NCBI GenBank assembly: GCA_947561585.1 | Contig: CANNZV010003187.1 | Coordinates: 37,142 to 101,141 of the forward strand | Direction of reading: 5' to 3' | DNA: 64,000 nt | Origin: Caprella mutica | Lineage: Eukaryota > Arthropoda > Malacostraca > Amphipoda > Caprellidae | Part shown: positions 1-12,100 of the stretch, one piece after another | How the letters are laid out: every line of letters begins with the position of its first letter | Numbering within the stretch: the first letter of the stretch is position 1 | The notes under the pieces: generated by a model | Seen by the model: only the letters and a program-made list of their open reading frames with translations | The model's database searches: none | Told to the model about the DNA's origin: nothing | Position numbers and translations under genes: made by a program

Positions 1-534
1 GTCCTGCTTTATACTCTTTACCTGCCTTTTCGTGCATTTTCATTTATCTTAAAAACGCGCAGCGCAATATCGAGATTGTGCAAGTCGGCAAATCGCGTGG
101 AACATTTATATATTTCTAATTAACATGTTTATTGTGAGCTTGCATAGGTGTAATATGTCGTATGACAACAAAACTGTCAGAAACGGACATTGTTATTTTG
201 TCTTTGAATTAAATACAATATTAAACAAATACCCGGCAATATAAAAATATTGAAAATCTAAAATCATGGCATAATGAAATTCCCTTTAAATGAGTTTAAC
301 TGTAAGTGTCCTCTAAACTTCAAAGGATTTTAAGGAACGGGATTTTTATATAACCTCACATAAAATATACTTATTTCAATTTTATTGTACTGATAACTGT
401 ATACTTAATAAACACCTACCTGTAGTAATCAACATATTATTTTGATAGAAGCCATATTTGTATCTAAAATATATTGGATAGAAAACGCATACAATATCAC
501 TGAACTTTTCCATTCTAATTTACACTCAGTAATA
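1..534. other. AT-rich sequence, nothing recognised
   Basis: No open frame with family motifs, no RNA gene and no clear repeat is visible. The similarity shared with the second U6 copy starts only at about 535, so this stretch is outside the U6 inverted repeat. Confidence 0.5.
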
Positions 535-539
535 GAATG

Positions 540-565
540 TGCTGGTCAAATACGGCTCTAAAACT
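540..565 (+). promoter_or_regulatory. Conserved upstream block of U6 copy 1 (candidate PSE)
   Basis: Twenty-six bases, from -35 to -10 relative to the U6 start, are identical in both copies, while the next 9 bases differ completely and similarity ends just upstream. A conserved block there fits a proximal sequence element of a type 3 Pol III promoter, although insect PSEs usually lie further upstream and a TATA box near -25 is not evident. Its function is inferred. Confidence 0.45.
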
Positions 566-574
566 CTAGTTTTC

Positions 575-599
575 GTTCTCGCTTCGGCGGAACATATAT

Positions 600-631
<32 letters not shown>

Positions 632-680
632 GGCCCCTGCGCAAGGATGACACGCAAAATCGTGAAGCGTTCCACATTTT
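575..680 (+). ncRNA. U6: U6 spliceosomal snRNA, copy 1
   Basis: This is a full-length U6 snRNA of 106 bases, the catalytic RNA of the spliceosome. The ACAGAGA box, the AGC triad (GATTAGCATGG), the U6 internal stem-loop region and the terminal GCGTTCCACATTTT are all present. The 5' stem-loop reads CGC-TTCG-GCG where Drosophila has TGC-TTCG-GCA. That is a paired U-A to C-G change which keeps the stem, as expected for a functional RNA. Only four T residues end the gene. It is identical to the opposing copy at 2003-2108. It could be a U6 pseudogene, but full identity with no decay argues against this. Confidence 0.93.
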
Positions 681-796
681 AGACCGCAATTATACAAAAA
701 TACTTATTTTCTATTCAATATTATTGATAATATTTCAAGTCACTTTTAAATCAGTTATTTATCATTTTAGGTCAGACTCACCCTCTCTCAGTCGCA

Positions 797-806
797 GGTT
801 CGATCC
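797..806 (+). promoter_or_regulatory. tRNA-like B box downstream of U6 copy 1
   Basis: GGTTCGATCC matches the TFIIIC B-box consensus (GWTCRANNC) and lies 117 bases past the U6 3' end. It sits in a segment conserved in both arms. Metazoan U6 genes normally have no B box; yeast SNR6 has one at a similar downstream distance. A use in U6 transcription is speculation. Confidence 0.35.
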
Positions 807-903
807 CGCACCTCACTCCTAGACTAGTTTTTACAAAGGACTTCAGTCTCGTGATGTCAGAGATCGTATAGCATGGGTTGGAAAATTGTTCACATTTATA
901 ATT

Positions 904-1782
904 TGTCTGAAGTATTTCAGGAAATTGAGCTTTAAGAAAAAATATCATTTTTAAGAGTTACATAATTGATTTTTTTTCCACTCCTTCAATTATTATTGAA
1001 GATAATGACGTAACACTGAAGAATTGGCAAGACATAAGAAATCTAAAATAGAGAGTGGTGAAATGAATGACCTTACTTTGGTAATTAGACTAAAGGCTTT
1101 GGACATGAAGACACAGTTAGGCTGAAACAATATAATGGTGAATTTATCTTTAATAATAAAGAAAAACATCGGAAAATTCCTAGTTAATATCGATAACGGA
1201 CTTAACTAAGATGATGATCACATATTGTCGTCATCCTACATAAGTTTGATATCGTCCTAACTAGGATGGTGAAATTAATTTGAAATTTATACTTTATAGC
1301 TAGCTAGCTATTCATGTTTACCCTAAACTCGTTTAAATATTAAAAAATGTACTATACTTTCTTTTTCATATAGCTATAAATTTATTATTAAATAATAATT
1401 AAATTGTGTTATAACTATGATACTGGTTTTATATTCAGGAGCTTTTTAGTTACATTTTAGAAATTACATATTTTCTCTGTTATTAATAAAGAAATTACCC
1501 CCTAATGGAAGACACTTCACAATATAAAATGGACTCTGAAAATCACTGCAAACATGCCAAAGCAATATACTTAATCTAAATGCATTGGATGAACACAGAA
1601 GAAGAAGCATTTAAACACGGACATGGATTTTTCCAGACCAATAAATGTGAAAGATGTGGTGAATTGACAACAAAGAAAATGGTCACCAAATCTGAGATCT
1701 CTAATAACAGAGGGATTTATTAAGAGCTTAGAAATAGAAATATAATGATATATTTATTAATTGATCGAAGCAGTATATTAAT
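904..1782. other. Spacer between the U6 arms
   Basis: AT-rich sequence with a short run of tagc repeats near 1300 and a small hairpin around atcctacat/actaggatg near 1230-1265. No coding frame or RNA gene is recognised. Confidence 0.5.
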
Positions 1783-1876
1783 TATAAATGTGAATAATTT
1801 TACAACCCATGTTATACCAACTCTGACATCACGAGACTGAAGTCCTTTGAGAAAATTAGTCTAGGAGTGAAGTGCG

Positions 1877-1886
1877 GGATCGAACG
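1877..1886 (-). promoter_or_regulatory. tRNA-like B box downstream of U6 copy 2
   Basis: On the minus strand this reads CGTTCGATCC. The core GTTCGATCC still fits GWTCRANNC although neighbouring bases differ from the left arm. It lies about 116 bases beyond the end of U6 copy 2. Confidence 0.35.
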
Positions 1887-2002
1887 TGCGACTGAGAGAA
1901 GGCGAGTCTAACCTAAAATGAAAAATAACTGATTTAAAAGAAACTTTGAATATTATCAATAATATCGAATAGAAAATAAGGATTTTTGAATAATTGTGGT
2001 CC

Positions 2003-2051
2003 AAAATGTGGAACGCTTCACGATTTTGCGTGTCATCCTTGCGCAGGGGCC

Positions 2052-2083
<32 letters not shown>

Positions 2084-2108
2084 ATATATGTTCCGCCGAA
2101 GCGAGAAC
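2003..2108 (-). ncRNA. U6: U6 spliceosomal snRNA, copy 2
   Basis: This is a second full-length U6 snRNA, convergent with copy 1 and identical to it across all 106 bases, including the compensated C-G pair of the 5' stem-loop. The surrounding arm sequence differs from the left arm by roughly 11 percent by eye. The contrast suggests purifying selection or gene conversion limited to the RNA, so both copies may be expressed. The same 26-base upstream block is present at 2118-2143. Confidence 0.93.
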
Positions 2109-2117
2109 AGAAATAAC

Positions 2118-2143
2118 AGTTTTAGAGCCGTATTTGACCAGCA
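2118..2143 (-). promoter_or_regulatory. Conserved upstream block of U6 copy 2 (candidate PSE)
   Basis: Identical to the block upstream of copy 1 and at the same distance from the U6 start, separated from it by an unrelated 9-base spacer. It is a candidate Pol III promoter element, inferred from conservation alone. Confidence 0.45.
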
Positions 2144-2147
2144 CATT

Positions 2148-3489
2148 TTCTTAGGTTAGATTTGATATGAGAGACAATAAATCACAGCTATACGTATCAG
2201 AAATGTGTACGACAACTTTTTACGTATAAACGTAAAATTGATTAGTTTCACTATAATTTAGTTTAAGTACACAAATTGCTTTTAATTATTTTGATAATTA
2301 TTTTATTATATTGTACTATTATTTTGACACAATTTGTTTTGCTGATTTAAAGAGTTGCGTTTGGAACTGAGAAAGTGTTTTTTCATGATGTTTTATATAA
2401 AATATAATATAAACTTTTGTATCTTATATAGTTTTTTACGAAATTAATATATTAGAAATTGCAATTTATGAAGTCACGGACTGTTGGGAAGTACTTAAAC
2501 CTGATGGAGAAATTTTCAAATTAATTTGATTTAAAGTTCCTAATCAAACAAATATAATTTGGCATAATCATCTCTTTATTGGGTAATAACACTGACGCAA
2601 AATTAGGAACAAGTGAAAGAGAACCTGATATTATAATTGTATTAATAAGTAACACTGCGGATGTCCAAATTTGATGTGATGGTGTTTTGTTCAATATTTC
2701 AGCTCTAATAAAATTAATCATAACATAAACTGAGACTCTCCAAATCAATAGCCGAAAAAAGAAATCATTAATCAAAACCTATAAGCTTTATGTGACTCCC
2801 TAAACATGTCAAGGAAACTGTTTCCCATACATTGAAGGTCCCCTCCACTCTATTTTTTTATTTCTCTATTCATTAGAACTAAGGTTACTGATTATAAAAC
2901 TGCAAACCATTTCAAATTTGGTTCTATAGTTTTATTATAATATGCAATTTAAGATTTGTTTTCGTCCTTTGTACTATGTACAACTCTGAATTTCAAGCAT
3001 AGAAAAATCCCGCATGTCCGATAGGCTACTAAATCCAACAAATTCAAAACAATAACTTCTGATTCAAAGATAATGGATCCATATAACGAATCCAAGTACC
3101 TAATTAAGTATTTCTTACTAATAGTTTTCATATATCATAACATTTTTCCTATCTAGAGAACTGTTCATTTTAAAACACTGCATTTAATAGGTATGTACTA
3201 TGTATACGTATACGAGCAAACATACCAACTCAATTATGCAGGCTTTTTCTTCTAATGAATCTCAGAATGAAAAAAAGCGAAATGTGAATATTTCTTATAC
3301 CGGGTGACCAATAAAAAACTGGTCGAAAGTAAATGCTTATAACTTCAAAGTAATTTATGTACAAATGTAAAACAAAAATCACATAAAGAAATATATTCTC
3401 AAGTTTTATTTGATATATAATAAGTGCTTGAATTCCTTACTGCTGTGCTTAATACAGAGAATAATCCTTTTTTTTTCCAAAAATTAGCG
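2148..3489. other. AT-rich intergenic stretch
   Basis: Only short open frames without recognisable motifs. A hydrophobic 84-codon minus-strand frame (2521-2775) cannot be assigned. The part near 3300-3400 (a CCGGGTGACC start and an ACTGGTCGAAAG motif) is probably the 3' flank of the decayed transposase that follows. Confidence 0.4.
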
Positions 3490-3990
3490 ATTACTGCAGC
3501 TAATATATTTTGGTCACTTCAAGTATCTCTTGCTTCAAGTCTTCAATCATGTTTGATTTCAATTTAAATACTTTCTCTTTAACATATATCAGAGATAATA
3601 TCAAAAGGTGAAAGGGCAAGGGACTGAGTTGGACAGATAAAACGGTTCGGTCCAAAATAATCTCGTCCTCGAAGTGATTTTTCAATCAGTCTACTGCAGA
3701 CAAGAATGTGTATGCTGTTGCAGTGTCACAATGGAACCAAAAGTCAAGATGATTGTCGTCAGTCATTGCAGTATTTAACATTTCAATGTATCCGTCGGTG
3801 TTTACAGAACAAACATTTTTAGTCTTTACATCTTCAAAAAAAATATGGACCATACATGGCCTATGCATGGCCTATGCCCTATGCGAACTCAAACCGCACC
3901 GAACTGTCACTTTCGCCGAGTGCAATGGTTTCTCAAACAATTCATTTCTTGTCCATTTATTGAACAAGTTCTTAACCGTTTTTAATTTTT
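3490..3990 (-). pseudogene. Decayed DDE transposase (Tc1/mariner-like)
   Basis: Minus-strand translation gives pieces in different frames that line up with the C-terminal half of a common insect DDE transposase. First comes a segment ending in FFEDVKTKNV and NTDGYIEMLN. Next is FWFHCDTATAYT, matching the block around the second catalytic Asp. Then, in another frame, comes CPTQSLALSPFDIIS, matching the WPPRSPDLSPCDFF block, where the third Asp position is lost. Last is KEKVFKLKSNMIEDLKQEI. Frameshifts and lost catalytic residues show it is dead. No inverted repeat ends were located, and the N-terminal half was not found. Confidence 0.7.
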
Positions 3991-5049
3991 ATATCCTTGT
4001 TGTATTGAATGGCATATTTTCTCTTACCTTTAGTTGCAGAACTGCTAAAATGATAATGTATAGCAATGAAAACACGCTATTCAATATTTAGTTGCATAAT
4101 GATTTATGAGGGTTGAATAAAATGTGTTCACTGCCAAAACAACTCGCCGAGTGATATATGTTTATATACCATTTATATATAAAAAAACATTTTAAATATA
4201 AACTGCGTTCTGTAAATTAAATATCAAATTTTCTTAACAGAATTTAAAAATGTTTTCTTTTCTATTTCAAAAGTTAAATATTTTTTTTTAATTATTATAT
4301 AAACATAGTGTGTGTTGTAAATTAACAATAACATTTTCTTCGTTCTATTTGAAAGTATTTTGCTAAAAAAATAATTAATTTGCTAATGGAAAAAAACAAG
4401 TTCAGGTGTCTTCTTAACACGTTTAGTGACTTATAAAAATTACTTTAGTTTAGATTTTAGAACTAGAACATTAGTGCAAATAAAGGTTCTTTAACTACGA
4501 AGTCCTAGATTTTTGTCTTAGGTAGGCTAATAAGTTACATTTACTATTTCTCTTTATTTTCCTCTTCTATTTGTGAATGCAGTCACCTGTGCTTGTGTTC
4601 CTTTTCATATCATTCCTTGGTAAGTGATTGCATCGACGAAGTAGCTTTTCTGCATCCATGAGCATTGCCACGGACTGGTGTTTGGTGCCATTGTTCAAGG
4701 AGTCACTTTGCTTTCTGACTTCTTCTTCCTGTCCCTTGTATTTAATTTCCTTTTGACATCCACTAGAAAGCTCTTCGTTTCGAAGCAGATGTTAAATACT
4801 TCTAAATTTATATTAATATCTCTAATATTTTTTGGAGCCTGAAATATTCTGACAGATATAGCAAAAGAAACTAATTAATTGAAATAATGAAATTTGTTGT
4901 ACCACTGTTTTACGTCAGTCTTAAGCGAACCGAAACGAATTATTGTTCAAATTTATAATATTTTTAAATATATGTAATAGATGTGGGGTGGCAAAACATA
5001 GCGGCGAATTGTCCTCACGGCGAGTTGTCTTCGGCGAATTGTTCGGCGG
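3991..5049. other. AT-rich intergenic stretch
   Basis: No coding or RNA feature is recognised. The segment near 4990-5050 contains several gcgaattgt/gcgagttgt repeats typical of insect DNA-transposon ends. Confidence 0.4.
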
Positions 5050-5114
5050 CGAGTTGTTCTAGAACCCTCTGGATCATAGGTTCACTGCAGCGGACCACTA
5101 TGGGAAACCCTGTT
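5050..5114. mobile_element. hAT-type terminal fragment
   Basis: Read on the minus strand it begins CAGGGTTTCCCATAGTGG followed by TCCGCTGCAGTGAACC, the form typical of hAT element ends. No partner end or 8-bp duplication was found, so it is a remnant. Confidence 0.4.
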
Positions 5115-6020
5115 CTAGAGACTAGACGTTCTATTTTAGTCTTATGAAGCTTCTGACCTTGACTTGACAGATGTTGAGCATATTCGGATCATTCTGATGA
5201 GACTGAAAGTAAGGTGAAGTAGCAGACCATAAGCAAGTGTCACACTAAAACAACCATACAGGAACTTCTTCGTGTGAACGCAGCTTTAGAAGTGTCATAC
5301 ATAAATGTACTTCAGTGTAACCTACAGATGATTTAATTTTTTTGTAATTTTATTACAAATCTTATTATCGTATATCTTGTAGAAGAGGTAGGATTAGAGA
5401 AACTATACCAGAGAAATATAATCATTATAGTGCACTATATGTCACACTTTACCATTAGCATGATATTATAAACATACATTAGCGTGAAACTAATTAGAAA
5501 AGATTATTAGTGATTTTCATTTTCTATTTACTAAAAATAATCAATAACTATTATACAAATTGATTTTGATTTTCATTTTCTCGAAATATTTTAACGAAGT
5601 GCCGACAGATGTTAAGCAATATAGATGATAGAAAAGAATCAAATATTTCTATGATAAAATATGATGGTTTACTCATTTCAGAAAAGTAAAAAAATTTAGC
5701 AAAACTAAATCTTATTTTATATAAAGTAATTAATTCTGTATTGTCTATACGAATTTTCTAAATCTGTGGGCACTAAACAGAATATAACTGTAGATAATTC
5801 TACGTGTGTGCACAGCTTTAAACAAACGTAACAATATTTTAAGACTAACAGAGAGAATCTAAGGTATTTTAAACTTAACATGAACAGCGTGAAGAAGAAT
5901 CTTAAACTACAATAATAATTTTAACAAATACCCATAGGAGCGTCATGGTGGGGCCACAGAAGAAGATACGGAGTCCCCTTTATTCTAATAATAGCCACAC
6001 CATTACTTTCCATCTACGGG
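5115..6020. other. Region 3' of NUDT22
   Basis: Probably includes the 3' UTR of the NUDT22 gene, which reads toward lower coordinates and has its stop codon at 6021. No second gene is seen. A small hairpin (gtaattttattac) lies near 5340. Confidence 0.35.
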
Positions 6021-6199
6021 TTATTCTCCTTCAGATTTCTCATCTTTTTTGTTGAATATGAAATCATAAGCTAGAATAAGTGAAGCTGTGAGTGCTGGGG
6101 TGAAGTTGTCCTTTAGCAGGTTCTTCAGGTACTTCGTCTGAGAGGGGATGAGGTCTTCTGTGTCTTCAGGAGGAGAGGGTGCGTCTCCAGAACAAGAAA
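6021..6199 (-). CDS. NUDT22: NUDT22 exon 5 (C-terminus, stop)
   Basis: It follows an acceptor TTCTGGTCAG and begins with two bases that complete a Phe codon from exon 4. It encodes the C-terminal tail with TKYLKNLLKDNFTPAL and ALILAYDF-like sequence (as seen, SLILAYDFIF), ending KSEGE then TAA at 6021-6023. The TPALTAS...AYD stretch fits the conserved last helix of NUDT22. Confidence 0.85.
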
Positions 6200-9100
6200 C
6201 TGACCAGAAAATAAGTAATTAATAAAATGGAAGGAAATAATTCAAATTTACATATCTATAAGGTACCTTAACTAAATAATAACTAGTTAAACTGAATAGC
6301 ATAACTATTTCCTTATATCTCATACAAATATTACTAGATTAAGTTAATCTATGTATCATTCATTTAATTTATGTCTCTAGCTTTCCTTTATCTATCTTTA
6401 TGTATCTTTCACTCACATTCAGTTTGTATCATCGAATAGAGAGTCTTCATCTCCTGTGGACTCATGAGCCAAATGTCAGTTGACTCTTCAGCCTCAGAAT
6501 GCTCCCCTTTGTCGTACAGAGTCTTCAGTTCTTCACTACTTTGCTGAACTCTGAAACACAGGAACATGAGGACAAACTATAACTAAATTCCTGTAAGTGA
6601 AATCCTCTATAGTGAATAATGTAGGATGTAGCCTGAATAGTGAACAAATTTGCTTTAGTCTGCGATAAATTGCCATCAGTTTTGGAAAACTAATGGTTAT
6701 TTTTCGGCATACTAAAGAAAATCTGTTCACTATTCAGGTTATATCCTAACTTATTGGTAGAAGAGTTCTACCAAAGATATTAATAATTATGCTACAATAA
6801 GATACACCACTCTCCGAAATTTCTGTTTTCAAAAGCGCCATCTGGATTTGAAAGTGGGAACTAAATCAACAATTAACATCATTTGATCACTTTGGTGTTG
6901 ATGAAAACATTGCACATCAAAGTTAACATAGGAAATAATTCAATAATTACACCATCCACGTTAGGCTCATCATATACAGTATGGGCCACAAAAATGTTTC
7001 CTCTTTTTCAAAACTTGTAAATCGTTAACCAATGCACGAAAAAACTGTATCGTGGTCTCTTTTTCTCCGCCTCTTATTGTACTATTAACTGGTAAAAACT
7101 ATTTTTAACTGATGGACATAGTTTAAGAACAGGTAAGCAAAGAGTGAGGGTGACTATTTTTGACATTGCGCGAAGGTTATTCTTGGAGCTAACTCTGTGA
7201 TTTTACTTACTAAAAGGCAGTGAGTAAAAAAGGAAAAAAAATATAATGGTAGACATTATAATACAGGGTGCTTACACTTCTTCCTTAGAAACTATTTGGA
7301 AATAGAACAACTTCAGTGACATTTTGATCTCATCAAAGTTATCACTATGAATATTCGTTCTTCGCTTGTTCATTGCATGGTTAAGGCTCGCTTCACACTT
7401 GCATTTTTAACAGTGCGGAAAAAAGCTCTTCCTAAAATGTGTTCACACTTGCGTTTTTTTAACGTATGTCCATCAGTTAAAAATAGTTTTTACCTGTTAA
7501 TAGTACAATAAGAGGCAGTGAAAAAGAGACCAAGATACAGTTTTTTCGTGCATTGGTTAACGATTTATAAGTATTTGAAAAAGCGGAAACATTTTTGTGA
7601 CCCATACTGTATTTATAACTACTGCCTCAATATTGAAGCTTTCAATGTTTTGATCAGCACCAAATGTTGTTGTTTCTATAGTTCTCATTTTCAAATCCAG
7701 ATGGCGCTACAACGCACTTTTGATATAGAAATTTGCGAGAGTGGTGTATCTTACTGTAGTATAATTTCTTTTGTTCTGTATAGTGTAACAAGCTTATTTT
7801 AGTGATTTTCTTCAATTTCATTTCAAAATGATATTAAGTTTACAATAGTAATTCATTCACTGGACGTGATCCACTCTTCTGATATTGATAGGAGTCTAGT
7901 GAACTACACTGTCAATTTTCAAATTTCCAAACAAAATTCTCTCTTGAAATTTAAATATTAACGAATAACTGATGGGTGAATATAAAAAAATTAATATTCT
8001 TATTACCGAGCTATGAACTCTACAGTGGGTCTGTCCCCCATATCGGCACTTTGAGTGAAACCGGATAAGAAAACTTCTATAGGTTCCGTCAAACCAACTT
8101 CATCTTTCGCTTCTCTTGCAATCGAAGAGAACAACTGAAAAACATAAAAAAATCATTTACAATACTAAAATGAGGTATAATTAATACAGATTATTTATTA
8201 TTAGCAGACTATTTTGTCTGTTTCCATGCTTTTGGAGCCACATAGGTATATTATTTAGGTCACATGATTCTTTAAATTTTGTGAAATGAAAATTCTTCGT
8301 TATTCTATAATGAGCTAGTGTAGAATATATAGATACCCAATCTCTGAAACTTACAATAGATCTCAAAATGTATAATACCTTTTTTAATAAATAATATAAG
8401 TACACTCAATGTCATCTGGACAATTTATCAGCTGCATGAATGATGATCACACTTGTTCAGAAAAAGAGTACAAAGAAATGTTAGTAGGGAATGAAATCAA
8501 ATCTGGTTCGTGTTATCAGGCTAGCCAACTGTTCCAAACAAGCTAGTTATTCAGTGAAGGAATTTATAATAAGGTCTAAAAAACGACTCGATGTAGTATA
8601 GCAACAGGTAATTCAAGTAGAATTCATAAACCAACATTAAATATTCCAATATATAGACTTAATAAAAAGCTACCAAACAGATATAGTTTAATAATTGTAT
8701 TCCAAGCATTTTTGTGCATACAAATTTTAATGCAAACACGTATGGATGTCGTTAATGAAATCAATAACTTTCTTAGTTATTACCTGAATACCTGTACCTC
8801 AATCTAAATTGTATTTCTGACCTATGAAATAGTGAATTGGGAAATTTAACTTCAATCCAATTACCTAAATTGATTTTATTTTATTTCCTACCTATGAATA
8901 TAGTAAATTTGGGAAATCAATTTCAATCAAGATACCAAGAATGATATCGTCAGCTTACCTCATCTCTTATGGCCAGATTAACTTTCTCAGTGTCCACCTC
9001 ATCCTTCCGGAGGTACTTGGACAGATTCTTCACTTCAGAAGGTTCAGGGTGTCCTCCTGGTCTGTCATGCATGCCTGGGCACTCTCCTGTCCATTTGGAT

Positions 9101-12100
9101 CTCTTGAGAACTACGATGTGGTCATCTGAAGATAGCAGAATGATACCCACGGCTGCAATGAAGTTAGTTCGTTGAAAATATTGTGAACCGATTGGGGAAA
9201 GTTACCTTATTATTTCAGTTTACTAATATTAGCACAAAATTCTGTATTATTATTATTGAAGATATCTGCATAGTTCCTTCTTAATTGTAGTTAATAGATT
9301 TGTAGATTTTATAGATTTAGAGAGGTTATCCAGAGGGGAAAGGGGGTCTGATTATCAGACTATAGGGGGTTGAAACATTATTGCCGATCCCCCCTCATTG
9401 TTCCGATGCTACATCTAGGTGGGCCTTCTTTTTGTTATATTGTAAGTTTTATTTTTTTTTAGTTTGGCGCCCTTTTTCTTCAACTCCCCTTTGTATCTTT
9501 CCTCAATTTCTTCTTCTTATTTCCTCTTCCTTCTGCCTTGCTATATCCATGAGTGAGCACACTGACTGTATAGGTCTCTTATCCATGGGTAAGCAGACTG
9601 ACTGTGTAGGTCTCTTATCCATGGGTAAGCAGACTGACTGTGTAGGTCTCTTATCCAAGGGTAAGCAGACTGACTGTGTAGGTCTCTTATCCATAGGTAA
9701 GCACACTGACTGTATAGGTCTCTTATCCATGGGTAAGCAGACTGACAGTGTAGGTCTCTTATCCATGGGTAAGCAGACTGACTGTGTAGGTCTCTTATCT
9801 ATGGGTAAGCAGACTGACTGTATAGGTCTCTTATCCATGGGTAAGCAGATTGACTGTGTAGGTCTCTTATCCATGGGTAAGCAGACTGACTGTGTAGGTC
9901 TTTTGTCCATGGGTAAGCAGACTGACTGTGTAGGTCTTTTGTCCATGGGTAAGCAGACTGACTGTGTAGGTCTCTTTTCCATGGGTAAGCAGAATGACTG
10001 TGTAGGTCTCTTATCCATGGGTAAGCAGACTGACTGTATAGGTCTCTCATCAATGGGTAAGCAGACTGACTGTGTAGGTCTCTTATCCATGGGGAAGCAG
10101 ACTGACTGTATAGGTCTCTTATCTATGGGTAAGCAGACTGACTGTGTAGGTCTCTTATCCATGAGTAAGCAGACTGACTGTTTTGGTCTCTTATCTATGG
10201 GTAAGCAGACTGACTGTGTAGGTCTCTTATCCATGGGTAAGCAGACTGACTGTGTAGGTCTCTTATCCATGGGTAAGCAGACTGACTGTTTTGGTCTCTT
10301 ATCCATGGGTGTCTATTCTTGCCATCCATGCGCTGGGTCGACATGGTTACCTGGGTTGACAGACGTTTCGTCAACAGTCGTTTCGTCTACAAGACGTTTC
10401 GTCGACTTGACTTTTCGTCGACAGGACTTTTCGTCGACAAGACGTTTCGTTGACAAATTTTTGTAAATGGGATATTAACACACTCTAATGTTACAAAACA
10501 TGTACTTCAACAGAATAATGTATCAAACGATCAAATAAAAGAATAGAATTAAGGTAACGAGGAAAACTATTAAATAAATTTCAACCGTTTTTCTACTTTA
10601 ATACTAAACCAAAACTACTCGACAATAGCAAATTATTTTGAAGTAATTAAATATTTTTGGGTCAAGTTACGTTTGTGATTTTTAAAATTTAAAATAATTT
10701 ACGTTTCATAATGATAAGATTCATATCGTCGGTATTGTATTTGACAAGTCATTATCAAGTCATTTGACAAGTCATTAGGTAAATGCCCACTGTTCGACTA
10801 CTGCGAGTGTTTGGTAATTGAGTGGTAATCCTAGATTGAATGACAAGATATAAAATACTCGCCGTTGAATGTTTATCGACATTATATATTTTTTTTACCA
10901 AGTAATTTGAAAAATTGTATATGCTATTGTCGTACCAAATAATGAAATCATTAAATACTAAAGGAATGAATCCACACATAAAGAGCTTTCTTAAATTTAA
11001 TTCTTTGTCTATAAGTAGCATCGTGTCACAACTGCCTATTAGTATCTTGCCGTATTTGCTGGGGTAAAGGTGTTTTTGCGAATACTAATATAATAATATA
11101 TTAGCTCTAAATATTATGAAAAAATATTTATTGAAGAAAGAAAGAAAATAAAAGCATAAAGTACAAAAGAAACAAAATAGATTGACCAAAATTATTATTA
11201 TTGTTATATTGTAATAATGAAACTCATTCAAAATCTCTGATATCGAAATAGTACGTTTGAAATGCAATAAATTTTAATAAATTGCTATCAGAAATTTTAC
11301 TTTATTATGATTATAAACAATCTTCTCCATGAAGATAAACTTTTTGGGCAAATGGTTCTAGTTTCAAGACTGTATCACTATATTAACACAAATTAAAAAT
11401 ATGACAATCTACTATTAATTTTTTATCAACAAAAAAAAAAATCACAAATTAAGAAAAATATACATTTAACTAAAGATCAAGTTACAATGCACACTAAATT
11501 TGAACCTATTCAATAGAAAAATATAGACAAACACACCTGAATTATGTAGTGAAACACTAAACAAAAATTAACATAAGCATTGATAAATACAATAATTACA
11601 TGTAGTCTGATAGAAGAAACTTCCTATAATCATTTTTAAATTTATATATTTTGGAATTATCCCTGATATGGGAAGGAATTGTATTCCATATTTTAGGCCC
11701 TGCATTGGTTATAGATTTCTCACACACACGCAAACGTTGAAATGCGGGTATTGGATTATGACTATTGCGGGTGGTATAATTATGATGAGAATATTCGAAT
11801 CTAGTGTCACTTTTGTTTTTGAACATATAAACTCCAACTACCAGCTTACACAATTCCGGTAACTTTAAAATTCCGGTTCTATAGAAGAGTGGATTTGTGT
11901 GAGCCAGGTAGCCTTCATGAGTAATTACTCTTATCAGTCGCTTCTGCAAAGTAATTAGTGGTTTAAGATGAACACCACAGGTTCCACCCCAAATGACAAG
12001 ACAATACAAAAAATAAGGATACGCTAAAGAATAATAAAGTTTAACAAGGATATATTCAGGAGCACAATCTCGGATTCGGTAGATCAAACCTATTGTTTTA

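Larger units (their letters stand above)
535..2147. repeat. Inverted repeat carrying a U6 gene in each arm
   Basis: The left arm (about 535-903) and right arm (about 1783-2147) are reverse complements. Each arm has, in order, a 26-base block beginning TGCTGGTCAAATACGG, a 9-base variable spacer, a 106-base U6 snRNA, about 110 bases of AT-rich sequence, and a segment with GTTCGATCC. By eye there are about 25 mismatches over the roughly 220 bases downstream of U6, but none inside U6. The spacer between the arms (904-1782) is AT-rich with no gene. No convincing target-site duplication flanks the structure, so it may be an inverted duplication of a U6 locus or a palindromic element that carries U6. 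Confidence 0.85.

Noticed and set aside
797..820. A tRNA gene overlapping the downstream B box
   Set aside because: No A box, acceptor stem or anticodon arm can be folded around it in either arm.
2521..2775. 84-codon hydrophobic minus-strand frame, considered as a chemoreceptor fragment
   Set aside because: No conserved motif, no flanking exons, and AT-rich sequence easily gives such hydrophobic frames.
7518..7802. 94-codon plus-strand frame
   Set aside because: It lies across the arm of a palindromic MITE.
9381..10466. 361-codon plus-strand frame and 267- and 84-codon minus-strand frames
   Set aside because: They consist of the 36-bp minisatellite, which is open in several frames because its length is a multiple of three.
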